Source of the DNA: Ruminococcus sp. | Lineage (GTDB): Bacteria; Bacillota; Clostridia; Oscillospirales; Ruminococcaceae | Length of the DNA: 36,409 nucleotides | Direction of reading: 5' to 3' | Assembly (NCBI GenBank): GCA_029055625.1 | Contig: JAIDCY010000101.1 | Span: forward strand, 1 to 36,409 | In this document: positions 1 through 6,908 of the stretch, piece by piece | Layout of the letters: each line of letters opens with the position of its first letter | Numbering within the stretch: position 1 is the first letter of the stretch | Notes under the pieces: model-generated | What the model was told of the DNA's origin: nothing | Databases searched by the model: none | The model's input: only the letters and a program-made list of their open reading frames with translations | Position numbers and translations under genes: made by a program

Positions 1-61
1 GTATTATTTTCGGTAAATGTCAATATTTTTGAAATATTTTCCGGAATTTTTAAAAAATCTC

Positions 62-90
62 TTGACATTTTGAAATTTTTATGATATGAT
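62..90 (+). promoter_or_regulatory. Sigma-A type promoter of the SPFH operon
   Basis: TTGACA at 62-67 and TATGAT at 85-90 are separated by exactly 17 bases. This leaves about 25 bases of leader before the SPFH start at 122. The preceding 60 bases are very AT-rich. It is the only convincing plus-strand promoter in the window. Confidence 0.85.
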
Positions 91-100
91 ATTGATATCA
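87..100. promoter_or_regulatory. Palindrome overlapping the -10 region, possible operator
   Basis: Arms TGATAT (87-92) and ATATCA (95-100) are exact reverse complements around a two-base centre, overlapping the -10 element and likely start site. TTGATATCAA (92-101) is a second, overlapping palindrome. A repressor bound here would block initiation. Because the second gene of the operon encodes a ribbon-helix-helix protein, autoregulation is plausible, but that is inference. Confidence 0.4.
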
Positions 101-121
101 ACTACGAAAGGAAGATTTATA

Positions 122-1117
122 ATGAAAGAAAAAATTTTATCCAAAAGACAAAACGGTATGCCTATGATGTTATTATGGGGTCTGCTGTACATAGTCGCAA
201 TAGTCCTTGTAATAAAAGGTGGCGTATCTGATAAAGGGCTTTTAGTCGGAGCAGGTACGGTTTGGCTGTGTCTCGGCTGGTATCCGTTCAAGGGTCTCAT
301 AGTCCTCAAACCACAGGAGGCTCTTGTTTTAACCCTTTTTGGCAAGTATCACGGCACTTTAAAGGGTGACGGCTTCTACTGGGTCAATCCGTTCTGTTCG
401 GGAGTTAATCCGGCATCTCATACGCATCTCAGACAGAGTGACGACGTCGGCGAAAGTTCAGCAATAAGCGTGCAGGGCGTAAGAACTAATACGACTATCC
501 CGACGAAAAAAATCTCCCTCAAAATTATGACACTTAACAACAACCGGCAGAAAATCAACGATTATCTCGGAAATCCGGTTGAAATCGGTATCGCTGTGAC
601 GTGGAGGGTAAAAGATACCGCTAAAGCTGTTTTCAACGTCGACAATTACAAGGAATATCTCTCGCTCCAGTGTGATACCGCTTTAAGAAATATCGTACGC
701 CTTTACCCTTACGACGTCGCACAGAACGTTGATACTACCGGCGACGGTATCGCTGACGAAGGCAGTCTGAGAGGTTCAAGCGAGATTGTCGCAATGAGAA
801 TACGGGACGAGATTCAGCAGAAAGTAGAAAATGCGGGTCTCGAAATAGTCGAGGCGAGAATTACTTATCTTGCATACGCTCCGGAAATTGCCGTTGTAAT
901 GCTTCAGAGACAACAGGCTTCCGCTATTATCGACGCAAGAAAAATGATTGTAGACGGTGCGGTAGATATGGTTGAAATGGCGATTGAACGCCTTAATTCA
1001 AGCGGTATGGTGGAACTCGACGAAGAACGCAAAGCCTCTATGGTTTCGAATCTGCTTGTAGTCCTCTGCGGTAATCATGATGCCCAGCCCGTCGTGAACT
1101 CGGGAAGTCTGTACTGA
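122..1117 (+). CDS. SPFH/band 7 domain membrane protein
   Basis: A 331-residue membrane protein of the stomatin/prohibitin/flotillin/HflK-C superfamily, whose members form oligomeric scaffolds at the membrane. Two hydrophobic segments (about residues 14-33 and 41-60) precede the SPFH domain (about 62-270), which starts with the typical [17 protein letters not shown] stretch and contains a VTWRVKD strand and an internal helix rich in RQQASA. The C-terminal coiled coil is short. The start at 122 follows a GAAAGGAAG ribosome site; an upstream in-frame extension to 86 would begin inside the -10 element and is rejected. It is followed after one base by a ribbon-helix-helix gene. Family is certain; the cellular role is unknown. 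Confidence 0.9.
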   Translation: MKEKILSKRQNGMPMMLLWGLLYIVAIVLVIKGGVSDKGLLVGAGTVWLCLGWYPFKGLIVLKPQEALVLTLFGKYHGTLKGDGFYWVNPFCSGVNPASHTHLRQSDDVGESSAISVQGVRTNTTIPTKKISLKIMTLNNNRQKINDYLGNPVEIGIAVTWRVKDTAKAVFNVDNYKEYLSLQCDTALRNIVRLYPYDVAQNVDTTGDGIADEGSLRGSSEIVAMRIRDEIQQKVENAGLEIVEARITYLAYAPEIAVVMLQRQQASAIIDARKMIVDGAVDMVEMAIERLNSSGMVELDEERKASMVSNLLVVLCGNHDAQPVVNSGSLY

Positions 1118-1118
1118 T

Positions 1119-1328
1119 ATGGCTCAGAAAAAACAAATTCCGCTCCGAATATCCGAAAAGCTGTATAAGGATATTTACAGGTGGGCGGAAGATGATTTCA
1201 GGTCTGTCAACGGGCAGATAGAATATCTGTTGACAGAGTGTGTGAAACAGCGTAAAAAAAATGGTAAATATGTTTCCGACGATATAGACGCTCCGCCGGA
1301 TTTCGATATTGAAAACTTCGACAAGTAA
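1119..1328 (+). CDS. Arc-type ribbon-helix-helix DNA-binding protein
   Basis: A 69-residue protein. The stretch [19 protein letters not shown], then [16 protein letters not shown], fits an Arc/MetJ ribbon-helix-helix fold: one beta strand (QIPLRIS) that inserts in the major groove, then two helices. The remaining 25 residues are acidic ([17 protein letters not shown]) and probably unstructured. It starts one base after the SPFH stop, so the two are co-translated. Such proteins act as dimers on short palindromes, and a palindrome lies over the promoter of this operon. No toxin-like partner of usual size is adjacent, so I do not call it an antitoxin. Confidence 0.75.
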   Translation: MAQKKQIPLRISEKLYKDIYRWAEDDFRSVNGQIEYLLTECVKQRKKNGKYVSDDIDAPPDFDIENFDK

Positions 1329-1344
1329 AAAGGTGGTGAACATC

Positions 1345-1431
1345 ATGAAATCAAAAAAGGGACTTTTCGGCATTATATCGCTTGTAATCGCTACTATCGT
1401 ATACACTGTACTTGAATTTATCTTCGGCTGA
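1345..1431 (+). CDS. 28-residue single-pass membrane peptide
   Basis: Too short for ordinary gene calling. ATG at 1345 is preceded by a strong AGGTGGTG ribosome site (1330-1337) and the frame runs to TGA at 1429-1431. The peptide starts MKSKKG, continues as an uninterrupted hydrophobic stretch (LFGIISLVIATIVYTVLEFIF) and ends in Gly, giving a charged N-terminus and one membrane span. It lies 16 bases after the RHH gene and just before the terminator. It may be a subunit or regulator of the SPFH assembly, or a type I toxin-like peptide. The function is not known. Confidence 0.6.
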   Translation: MKSKKGLFGIISLVIATIVYTVLEFIFG

Positions 1432-1438
1432 TTGCCAA

Positions 1439-1469
1439 CCCCCTCGGATTATCGGGGGGACTTTTTTTT
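1439..1469 (+). terminator. Intrinsic terminator of the SPFH operon
   Basis: CCCCCT (1439-1444) pairs with GGGGGG (1454-1459), using one T-G pair and a nine-base loop, and is followed by a run of T from 1462. It sits eight bases after the stop of the 28-residue peptide. The U-tract touches the stop codon of the convergent penicillin-binding protein gene. Confidence 0.8.
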
Positions 1470-3060
1470 ATTTTTCCTGCGTTACCCTGTCGGCAATCTC
1501 ACGGAATACCGGTGCAGATACATCATTTCCGTAACCGCCGTCCTCGACAAGTACCGTCACGGCGTACTGTGGCTTGTCTGCCGGAAAAAATCCGGTTATC
1601 CATGCGTGACATAGTTCTATACCGTTCTTGTCTGTACGCCCTGTCTGTGCGGTGGAAGTCTTCGCCCCAACTGTCGTATAATTCGTCCGGGCGTTTGAAT
1701 TTTCGTTATCCGATACAGCGGAAATCATCATTTCCTTTAACTGTTTCGCTACTGACCTTTCCAGTACCTCCGAGTGTTGAGCATCCTTTTCGTTCAGTAT
1801 CTCCTTACCGTCCGGTGTCATACCCTTTATCAACTGCAATACCGGCATTTTACCGTTATTCGCTATCGCACACGTCAACTGCGTTATCTGTAAAGGTGTT
1901 GCGGAAAGTTTACCCTGTCCGAACGAAAAGTTAGCAAGTTCCGCCGGTATCGTTAAATCTTCTACCGTGGGCAGTACTCCACCTGATGCCGTCATTCCGG
2001 AACATAAATGTATTTCACGTCCGAATCCTAAATTATTCGCCAGCTCCCGAAACTTCTTCACATTTAACATCTGACTAAGATTTATAAAATACGTATTGCA
2101 TGAATTTGTTATCGCATCGGATAATGTCTGCATTCCGTGACCGTCCGTTTTATGACAGTTGAAAATTTTCCCCTCGACGTTCTCCTGACCTGTACAGTTA
2201 TACACGTATCCGCCGAAGTGGTTCATGATAGCCTGTGCGGACGTAACCATTTTGAAGACTGACCCCACACTATACGAATACAACGCACGGTTTATCAGGG
2301 GGCTTCTCTCGTCGGACAGTGCGGTTTCCATATCGTCGACGGTATACGTCGGATAGCTTACCATAGCAACTATTTCACCGGTCTTTACATCCGCTACCAC
2401 TATTGCCCCTTTATCGATATTCTTTCCGACTTCCTCGCAAATCCTCTGAATATCTATGTCAATAGTCGTTACCACTCCGCTTTTTTCCGCTGTACTCCGG
2501 ATAATTTTCTTTCCGTCACCAATCAGTATCCGTCCGAACCCATCAGTATTATACGTCACACTGTTCATACCATAATCGTTCCGCAGTAACTTATTATATG
2601 CGTACTCTATTCCGGCTACTCCCTCCCCCTGCGACAGATACCCGATAACGTGTTGAGCAGGTTGATTTTCTGCGTATCGCTCCGGAATCTCAAAGACCGT
2701 CAGACCGTCGGTATCTTCCGTATCCTCCGTACACTCAAATGTAAAAGGTTCACCTTCTGCGAATTTTTCAAGAAACGCTTCCCTGTCTACCGCATAATCC
2801 GCTACTTTATCCCTGTCGATAAAATCCGGTATCGCTACCGCTATCCGCTTTGTACCGGCGTTGACTATCGGTTTTAAATTCCGGTCGTAAATCGTACCCT
2901 CACTTTTTCCCGCTATTATCGTACATTGTGCATTTGTACGTGCGGTCTGGACGTGTTCACGCTTCATGGCGATATAATAGTAATTGATACACAATCCCAC
3001 GAATATTAACAGAAATATCCCACCGATTACTATTATTCTTTTTTCCGTTTTCCGTCGCAT
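1468..3060 (-). CDS. Class B penicillin-binding protein (transpeptidase)
   Basis: A 530-residue, membrane-anchored D,D-transpeptidase that cross-links peptidoglycan. Residues 8-31 form the N-terminal anchor. A dimerisation region begins with GTIYDRNLKPI (55-65). The transpeptidase domain has the nucleophile motif SVFK (267-270) and SCN (320-322). The third motif, normally KTG, reads KTS (467-469), followed by TAQTG. The length and short N-terminal region resemble the PbpA/SpoVD/PBP2-type enzymes of Clostridia. The ribosome site GAGGTGA lies inside the stem of a terminator-like hairpin just upstream. The upstream neighbour is an unknown secreted protein. The exact paralogue cannot be assigned from sequence alone. 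Confidence 0.85.
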   Translation of the reverse strand: MRRKTEKRIIVIGGIFLLIFVGLCINYYYIAMKREHVQTARTNAQCTIIAGKSEGTIYDRNLKPIVNAGTKRIAVAIPDFIDRDKVADYAVDREAFLEKFAEGEPFTFECTEDTEDTDGLTVFEIPERYAENQPAQHVIGYLSQGEGVAGIEYAYNKLLRNDYGMNSVTYNTDGFGRILIGDGKKIIRSTAEKSGVVTTIDIDIQRICEEVGKNIDKGAIVVADVKTGEIVAMVSYPTYTVDDMETALSDERSPLINRALYSYSVGSVFKMVTSAQAIMNHFGGYVYNCTGQENVEGKIFNCHKTDGHGMQTLSDAITNSCNTYFINLSQMLNVKKFRELANNLGFGREIHLCSGMTASGGVLPTVEDLTIPAELANFSFGQGKLSATPLQITQLTCAIANNGKMPVLQLIKGMTPDGKEILNEKDAQHSEVLERSVAKQLKEMMISAVSDNENSNARTNYTTVGAKTSTAQTGRTDKNGIELCHAWITGFFPADKPQYAVTVLVEDGGYGNDVSAPVFREIADRVTQEK

Positions 3061-3104
3061 AAAAAAATCACCTCGGTATCATTCTTGACATCTGAGGCGA
3101 TTTT
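3061..3104 (-). terminator. Terminator/attenuator hairpin that contains the PBP ribosome site
   Basis: On the minus strand, AAAATCGCCTC (3104-3094) pairs with GAGGTGATTTT (3074-3064): eleven pairs with one G-U and a 19-base loop. Three more T residues follow and run directly into the PBP start codon at 3060. The downstream arm includes GAGGTGA, the only Shine-Dalgarno of the PBP gene. The hairpin can therefore end transcription of the upstream gene and, if read through, hide the PBP ribosome site. Confidence 0.65.
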
Positions 3105-3112
3105 AATTCAGT

Positions 3113-3760
3113 TTATACAAGTATTTCCCACCAGTTATCATAAAAACGTAAGATGTTTGGGAATATCTTGTTGTGATTTAAATTATAAAACATATTGGCA
3201 GTATATTCACTATGTACTTCAGAATTACGTTTTCCGATATATTTATAAAACGCTACTCTTCTTAATTCAGATATTTCATCATCTGTTAATTTTTCCACGA
3301 CAAAATCCTGTGATAAAAGAATTTCAATATCGGTTAATCGGAATACGTCTTCTGTAGTATTTACATCCGTAAGAACCGTTTCAGCTTTATATTTCTGCAA
3401 TAAAACCGTTGCAACATCAGGTCTTTCCGCTAACTCTCTCACTCCATTGAACGTATTGTATAAAACTGGTATGAAACTCTGCACATCATTATAAAAAAGA
3501 TAATCTGTGAAATACGGATATTCAACAACAGCATCTACCAAAGCGGAAGTAGTCATATTCTCTAACCACTCTTCCGGTAACTGTAGCTTTTCTCCCCGGT
3601 CTTTTCGACTGCTTGCAGACCATGAAGGATTACTCATTACGCTTTTATAAAATTCTATCGCCTGTGATGCACTTTTCATAGTATATTCAGCAGAAACAGT
3701 AGCCGGAACACACAATAATATTACTATTGCAGATATAAAAACAGACAGTATTTTTTTCAT
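3113..3760 (-). CDS. Secreted protein of unknown function
   Basis: A 215-residue protein that I do not recognise. It has a clear Sec signal peptide: MKK, then a hydrophobic core (about 5-20), and a signal peptidase I site after VSA (22-24). The mature part is mostly predicted helix, with many aromatic residues, no cysteines, no obvious repeats and no known catalytic motif; it ends NWWEILV. The start is set by an AGAGGT ribosome site eight to ten bases upstream. Downstream is the hairpin before the PBP gene. A role at the cell envelope is plausible from export and neighbourhood only. Confidence 0.7.
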   Translation of the reverse strand: MKKILSVFISAIVILLCVPATVSAEYTMKSASQAIEFYKSVMSNPSWSASSRKDRGEKLQLPEEWLENMTTSALVDAVVEYPYFTDYLFYNDVQSFIPVLYNTFNGVRELAERPDVATVLLQKYKAETVLTDVNTTEDVFRLTDIEILLSQDFVVEKLTDDEISELRRVAFYKYIGKRNSEVHSEYTANMFYNLNHNKIFPNILRFYDNWWEILV

Positions 3761-3800
3761 ATATCCTACCTCTTTTTGCGTATCGTGTGTGATTTTTATG

Positions 3801-4235
3801 TCATTCGAGTATTATCGTAAAAGGTCCGTCGTTCAGGAGTTCCACTTTCATATCCGCTCCGAAAATACCTGTCTGTACGTTCTGAACCCTGCTCCGACAG
3901 TATTCCGTAAAATATTTAAAAAGACCGTCCGCAAAATCCGGTGAGCCTGCCTGTATGAAATTTGGTCTGTTACCTTTCCGACAGTCTGCATATAACGTAA
4001 ACTGCGGTACTATCAGCAGTGAACCGCCTACATCTTTCAGTGAAAGGTTTATTTTGCCGTTATCATCGGAAAAAATACGTAAATTTATTATCTTATCCGC
4101 AAGTCTCCGGCAATCTTCCTGTGTATCGTCCTTGCCTACCCCGAACAATACGAGATACCCTATATCAATCTTTCCCGTAACTTTACCGTCTACCGTTACG
4201 CTTGCGTGAGTTACTCGCTGTAAAACTATCTTCAT
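3801..4235 (-). CDS. dtd: D-aminoacyl-tRNA deacylase
   Basis: A 144-residue cytoplasmic enzyme that removes D-amino acids, and glycine from mischarged tRNA-Ala, so protecting translation. The family start [18 protein letters not shown] is well kept and the C-terminal active-site motif NDGPFT with its Gly-Pro pair is present. The other active-site motif, usually SQFTL, reads PQFTL here (VPQFTLYAD); the substituted Ser is unusual. Length is normal. The start is supported by AAGGAGG five bases upstream. A 149-base spacer with an inverted repeat separates it from the upstream beta-galactosidase gene. Confidence 0.92.
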   Translation of the reverse strand: MKIVLQRVTHASVTVDGKVTGKIDIGYLVLFGVGKDDTQEDCRRLADKIINLRIFSDDNGKINLSLKDVGGSLLIVPQFTLYADCRKGNRPNFIQAGSPDFADGLFKYFTEYCRSRVQNVQTGIFGADMKVELLNDGPFTIILE

Positions 4236-4266
4236 AGTTTCCTCCTTACTGATTAACTTTCTTAAA

Positions 4267-4369
4267 GGTGACGGGTGGTGACGGGTTTAAGGCTATTTTA
4301 AACTTCTCTTATAAAAAAGAAATTTGTAAAAGGTTTATAAAATGGGGTCAAACTCGTCAACTCGTCACC
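4267..4369. repeat. Inverted repeat element between GH42 and dtd
   Basis: GGTGACGGGT occurs twice in tandem (4267-4276, 4277-4286). About 63 bases later, AAACTCGTCAACTCGTCACC (4350-4369) is its imperfect reverse complement, with G-U pairing possible in RNA, so the ends form a stem of about 20 pairs around an AT-rich centre. There is no coding capacity. It fills most of the spacer and could be a dispersed miniature repeat or a long-range mRNA hairpin. I see no second copy in this window. Confidence 0.55.
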
Positions 4370-4384
4370 ACACCCACCACGGAA

Positions 4385-6355
4385 TTATTTCCTTACTATA
4401 TCCACATCAAACGGTATCAGTCTTATTACGTCCTTGCCTCGTGAATCAATAATACTGTACATGGGCTTCGGCAACGGTATATTTACCGTTTCGTCGGAAT
4501 TGTTAAAAAAGAATACGTAATCGTTTATACCATTTGTCCGTGTGACTACCTCCACACCTTTCGGCAATCCCATAAGACGTGATATTCCAGCCTGCATCAT
4601 CAGATTACCGGCGAAATTCTCATAGAAATCCATATCGCATATAGTCCCGACGTAATATGCACTGCCTTTACAGTACTTATTCATCGTAATCGCCGGACAG
4701 CATTTATAAAAATTTTCACCATATTCAGCGTATGTTTTAGCGGTAGTTACATGAAGAACGTCGCACCATTCACGACATCTGAAAGTATTTCCGGCAAAAT
4801 CCCTTATACTCTGATTTATCGTACTACCTGCAGGGTCATACTCCGTAACATCCGCCCCGATAAGTTGACGGTATACCGTCGGGAGAGATTCCATTATACA
4901 GTTATTGTTGTTATCCTTAACTCCGCTCCGGCACGTCAGAACCAGTGTACCGCCGTTTATCACGAATCTGTAGATATTTTCCGTAACCGCTTTATCATTG
5001 ACGAATACTGACGGTGCGACTACTATTTTATATCCCGACAAGTCGGAATCGGCGGAAACTACGTCTATATTCGCTCCGTATCGTGCAAATGCTGTATGGA
5101 AATCCTCAAGCTGTCCGATATAACTGAAGTTATCGGTCTGTGGCTGTATCTTCAGTGCATTAAAACAATCCGGTGAATATAGTATCGCAATTTCAGATAC
5201 TATTTTCGCTGACCGGAAAACATCAAGTTTTGCAGACGTCTTGCATAATTCAGCAAATTCATAATATCTTCTTGACGGTATGTTGTTACTGTCAAGTATT
5301 CCGTGCAGAAACATTTCAGAACCTTTTAAAGCAGTACGCCATCTGTAATGAATTACCGTATCCGCACCATGTGCGAACGCCTGCAAAGAATATCCCATAA
5401 TCATTCCAGGTCTCGGAGCAGGTGACATTACAGACCATCCACCAGTTATACCGCTTAACTGTTCGGTAATCCAGAAATTATCACGCTTTATACCTCGCAT
5501 AAGGTCTAACCGGAAGGCGTGAGATTTTACCGTCTTATCCTTTTCTGCCGTAACAGGTGGGTAATTATCGTATGCGACAAAATCCATATTCTCGAAAAGT
5601 TTATAATAATCCGGTGCGTTCTCGCATAACCATGTATTAGTAGTTACTTCCGCTTTCGGAACTTCACGTTTTATCACTCCCGCAATCTCGCTTACGTATT
5701 CCGCTATACAATCGGCGGAAAATCTCCTGTATTCAAGACATAATGCCGGATTCTGCCATTCTGTCGGATAGTCTGTAGGGGGGGTGATTTCTGAAAGATT
5801 ACTATATGTAAGACTGTTTGCCTCGCAACCTATCGCAAGATTTATATTCTCGAAACTTTCGTATTTATCCCATAACCACGCCCTGAACTTATCCCTGCAT
5901 ACATTACACGTACACTGATACGTTTCAAGTTCGTTGTCAATCTGCCACGCAACTACCGAACTATTATGTCCGTAACGTCTTACGAGGCATTGAGTAAGTC
6001 TTTCCGCATACGCCCTGAAATACGGTACATTTATACATCTATGATTTCTTATACCTGTCCGGACAGGTCTGTTATCCGTGCCAATCTGTACTATTTCGGG
6101 GTGCGATTCATACAGCCATAACGGCGGATTACCTGTAGGAATACACATCATTATTTCGATACCGGCGTTACTGAAAATTTCAACAACATTATCCAGCCAC
6201 TCAAAATCAAAATTTCCGTCAGATTTTTCGACAGATGACCATGCACCGTCGCATAAACGTACTATCTTTACACCGGTTTTTAACATCTGTCCGGCGTCCC
6301 TGCTCCATAATGATACGTCCCACTGTTCAGGGTAATAATCAACGCCTATCTTCAT
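4385..6355 (-). CDS. GH42 beta-galactosidase
   Basis: A 656-residue intracellular retaining beta-galactosidase (no signal peptide). The family 42 TIM barrel covers about 1-380: YYPEQW near the start, acid/base Glu142 in QIDNELE, and nucleophile Glu298 in WITEQLSG. Cys107, Cys148, Cys150 and Cys153 match the zinc cluster known in GH42 enzymes. A trimerisation domain follows (about 385-580) and a small C-terminal beta domain ends the protein. The start overlaps the end of the histidine phosphatase gene by 17 bases. No sugar transporter or regulator adjoins it; the importer at 20-24 kb could be a functional partner but is not close. Confidence 0.93.
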   Translation of the reverse strand: MKIGVDYYPEQWDVSLWSRDAGQMLKTGVKIVRLCDGAWSSVEKSDGNFDFEWLDNVVEIFSNAGIEIMMCIPTGNPPLWLYESHPEIVQIGTDNRPVRTGIRNHRCINVPYFRAYAERLTQCLVRRYGHNSSVVAWQIDNELETYQCTCNVCRDKFRAWLWDKYESFENINLAIGCEANSLTYSNLSEITPPTDYPTEWQNPALCLEYRRFSADCIAEYVSEIAGVIKREVPKAEVTTNTWLCENAPDYYKLFENMDFVAYDNYPPVTAEKDKTVKSHAFRLDLMRGIKRDNFWITEQLSGITGGWSVMSPAPRPGMIMGYSLQAFAHGADTVIHYRWRTALKGSEMFLHGILDSNNIPSRRYYEFAELCKTSAKLDVFRSAKIVSEIAILYSPDCFNALKIQPQTDNFSYIGQLEDFHTAFARYGANIDVVSADSDLSGYKIVVAPSVFVNDKAVTENIYRFVINGGTLVLTCRSGVKDNNNNCIMESLPTVYRQLIGADVTEYDPAGSTINQSIRDFAGNTFRCREWCDVLHVTTAKTYAEYGENFYKCCPAITMNKYCKGSAYYVGTICDMDFYENFAGNLMMQAGISRLMGLPKGVEVVTRTNGINDYVFFFNNSDETVNIPLPKPMYSIIDSRGKDVIRLIPFDVDIVRK

Positions 6356-6908
6356 AACTTTCCCCCTGAATATCGTACTCTAAAATATCGCAGTTATTAA
6401 TCATCCATACCGCAAAATCCTCTGTTCTGACGTCGTTGAAGTATGTATTTATTATCCGACATACTCCGCCGTGACACACAAGCAATACGTTTTTATCGCT
6501 GTAATTCGCTGTTACGTCGTCGAGTACGGAATATATACGGTGTGCGAGTTGTAACACTGATTCGCCTGTCTTACCCATACGTGTGGCGAAGTTTATCTTG
6601 TTATCCTCGAATCCCTCTGAAAATCTCGAATTTGTTTCATAGTTACCGTAATTCCACTCCCTGAGACGTGGTTCTGTAATGATTTCAAGACCTGTCTTTT
6701 CAGATATAATTTCCGCAGTTTTCATAGCCCTTTTCATTGGCGATACTATCATTATATCGACGTCAAGACCTGCTACACGTTCCGCTAATCCGTAAGCCTG
6801 TTGTATGCCGGTTTCGTTTAGTTCCATATCTGTAGTACCTAAAATTCTGTCCTGTTTATTGAAGTCTGTCTGTCCGTGTCTTGTAACGTATAATTTCAAA
6901 ATAATCAC
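6339..6908 (-). CDS. Histidine phosphatase family protein (phosphoglycerate mutase-like)
   Basis: A 189-residue protein of the branch-1 histidine phosphatase superfamily. It has the RHG motif (10-12) with His11 as phospho-acceptor, Arg60 in SPMKRA, acid Glu84 in LREWNYG, and His146 in the second motif VCHGG. Length and the lack of the PGM insertion favour a small-molecule phosphatase over a glycolytic mutase; the substrate is unknown. Its ATG overlaps the recN stop (ATGA), so it is translationally coupled to recN, and its end overlaps the GH42 start. In many Clostridia the place after recN holds spoIVB and spo0A; they are not here. Confidence 0.85.
   Translation of the reverse strand: MIILKLYVTRHGQTDFNKQDRILGTTDMELNETGIQQAYGLAERVAGLDVDIMIVSPMKRAMKTAEIISEKTGLEIITEPRLREWNYGNYETNSRFSEGFEDNKINFATRMGKTGESVLQLAHRIYSVLDDVTANYSDKNVLLVCHGGVCRIINTYFNDVRTEDFAVWMINNCDILEYDIQGESYEDRR

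Noticed and set aside
1119-1431. Classical toxin-antitoxin pair
   Set aside because: The RHH protein has no recognisable RelE/MazF/PIN partner; the 28-residue peptide is only a speculative alternative.
3084-3115. TTGACA on the plus strand as a promoter
   Set aside because: No -10 at 16-18 bases; the nearest TTTATA is 21 bases away and no plus-strand gene follows.
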